A stretch of 6,274 bases of DNA. Source: Nitrospirota bacterium (lineage in GTDB: Bacteria; Nitrospirota_A; Leptospirillia; Leptospirillales; Leptospirillaceae). The notes under the pieces are model-generated. The model was not told the origin of the DNA and ran no database searches. It saw nothing but the letters and a program-made list of their open reading frames with translations. Within the stretch, counting starts at the first letter, position 1, and each line of letters starts with the position of its first letter. Position numbers and translations under genes: made by a program. Positions 6,171-6,274 of this stretch are shown here, piece by piece. Location: contig JAMCWZ010000065.1 in NCBI GenBank assembly GCA_023480765.1, positions 1 through 6,274 of the forward strand, given 5' to 3'.

Positions 6171-6274
6171 TTTATCTTACTCCGAAAAAACTCTCTGTCG
6201 AATGAGGAATCTTCATTGCTTTCGAAAAAAAACCTTATCCCGGAAACAGCTCCACCGGAAAACGCTGCTGCGAA
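6166..6274 (-). repeat. Right copy of the 109-bp inverted repeat, reaching the window end
   Basis: This is an exact reverse complement of 3871-3979, with no mismatch, including the T8 tract and the TCGACA/TAAGAT promoter candidate. It replaces the expected polymerase coding sequence from position 6166 on. Because it runs to the last base, its true length is not visible. Zero divergence over non-coding DNA means either a very recent duplication or a technical fold-back join. Confidence 0.97.

Noticed and set aside
1..6274. CRISPR arrays, tRNA or rRNA genes, phage or toxin-antitoxin genes
   Set aside because: I saw no regularly spaced repeats, no tRNA-like cloverleaf or rRNA sequence, and no protein resembling these systems on either strand.

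Overview
The window is 6274 bases of GC-rich bacterial DNA. Its gene families are a cellulose synthase pair, a diheme c4-like cytochrome next to a TsdA-type cytochrome, and the C-terminal part of a family B DNA polymerase. The overall style suggests an acidophilic chemolithotroph of the Leptospirillum (Nitrospirota) kind. That assignment is an impression from gene content and composition; nothing in the window proves it. The odd length, the gene cut at each edge and a repeat that runs to the last base suggest that this is a whole short contig rather than an excerpt.

Layout: positions 1-3518 are on the minus strand and hold bcsA (3518-1374) followed by the start of bcsB (1377 to the left edge). 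The two overlap by an ATGA. Together they encode the inner-membrane catalytic subunit, with its c-di-GMP-binding PilZ domain, and the periplasmic partner of a cellulose synthase. Positions 3519-4037 form a divergent regulatory region with one candidate promoter in each direction and a hairpin in the tsdB leader. Positions 4038-5589 are on the plus strand and hold two exported diheme cytochromes c. The first is c4-like and begins with TTG (tsdB-like). The second is a thiosulfate dehydrogenase/tetrathionate reductase family protein (tsdA). Members of this family pass electrons between thiosulfate/tetrathionate and a TsdB-type diheme cytochrome, so the pair probably works as one periplasmic module.

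On the minus strand, converging on tsdA and overlapping its stop by 4 bases, is the last ~194 codons of a family B DNA polymerase. Its coding sequence stops making sense at position 6166. There a perfect 109-bp inverted copy of 3871-3979 (the promoter region upstream of tsdB) begins and continues to the end of the window. This is the most unusual feature. It is either a chimeric join from amplification or assembly, or a real rearrangement that cut the polymerase gene and placed inverted promoter copies around the tsdBA segment. The artefact is the more economical reading.

I do not see a clearly new biological system. The points most worth following up are the repeat/polymerase junction and the tsdBA module, especially if the host is an organism regarded as an iron-only oxidiser.
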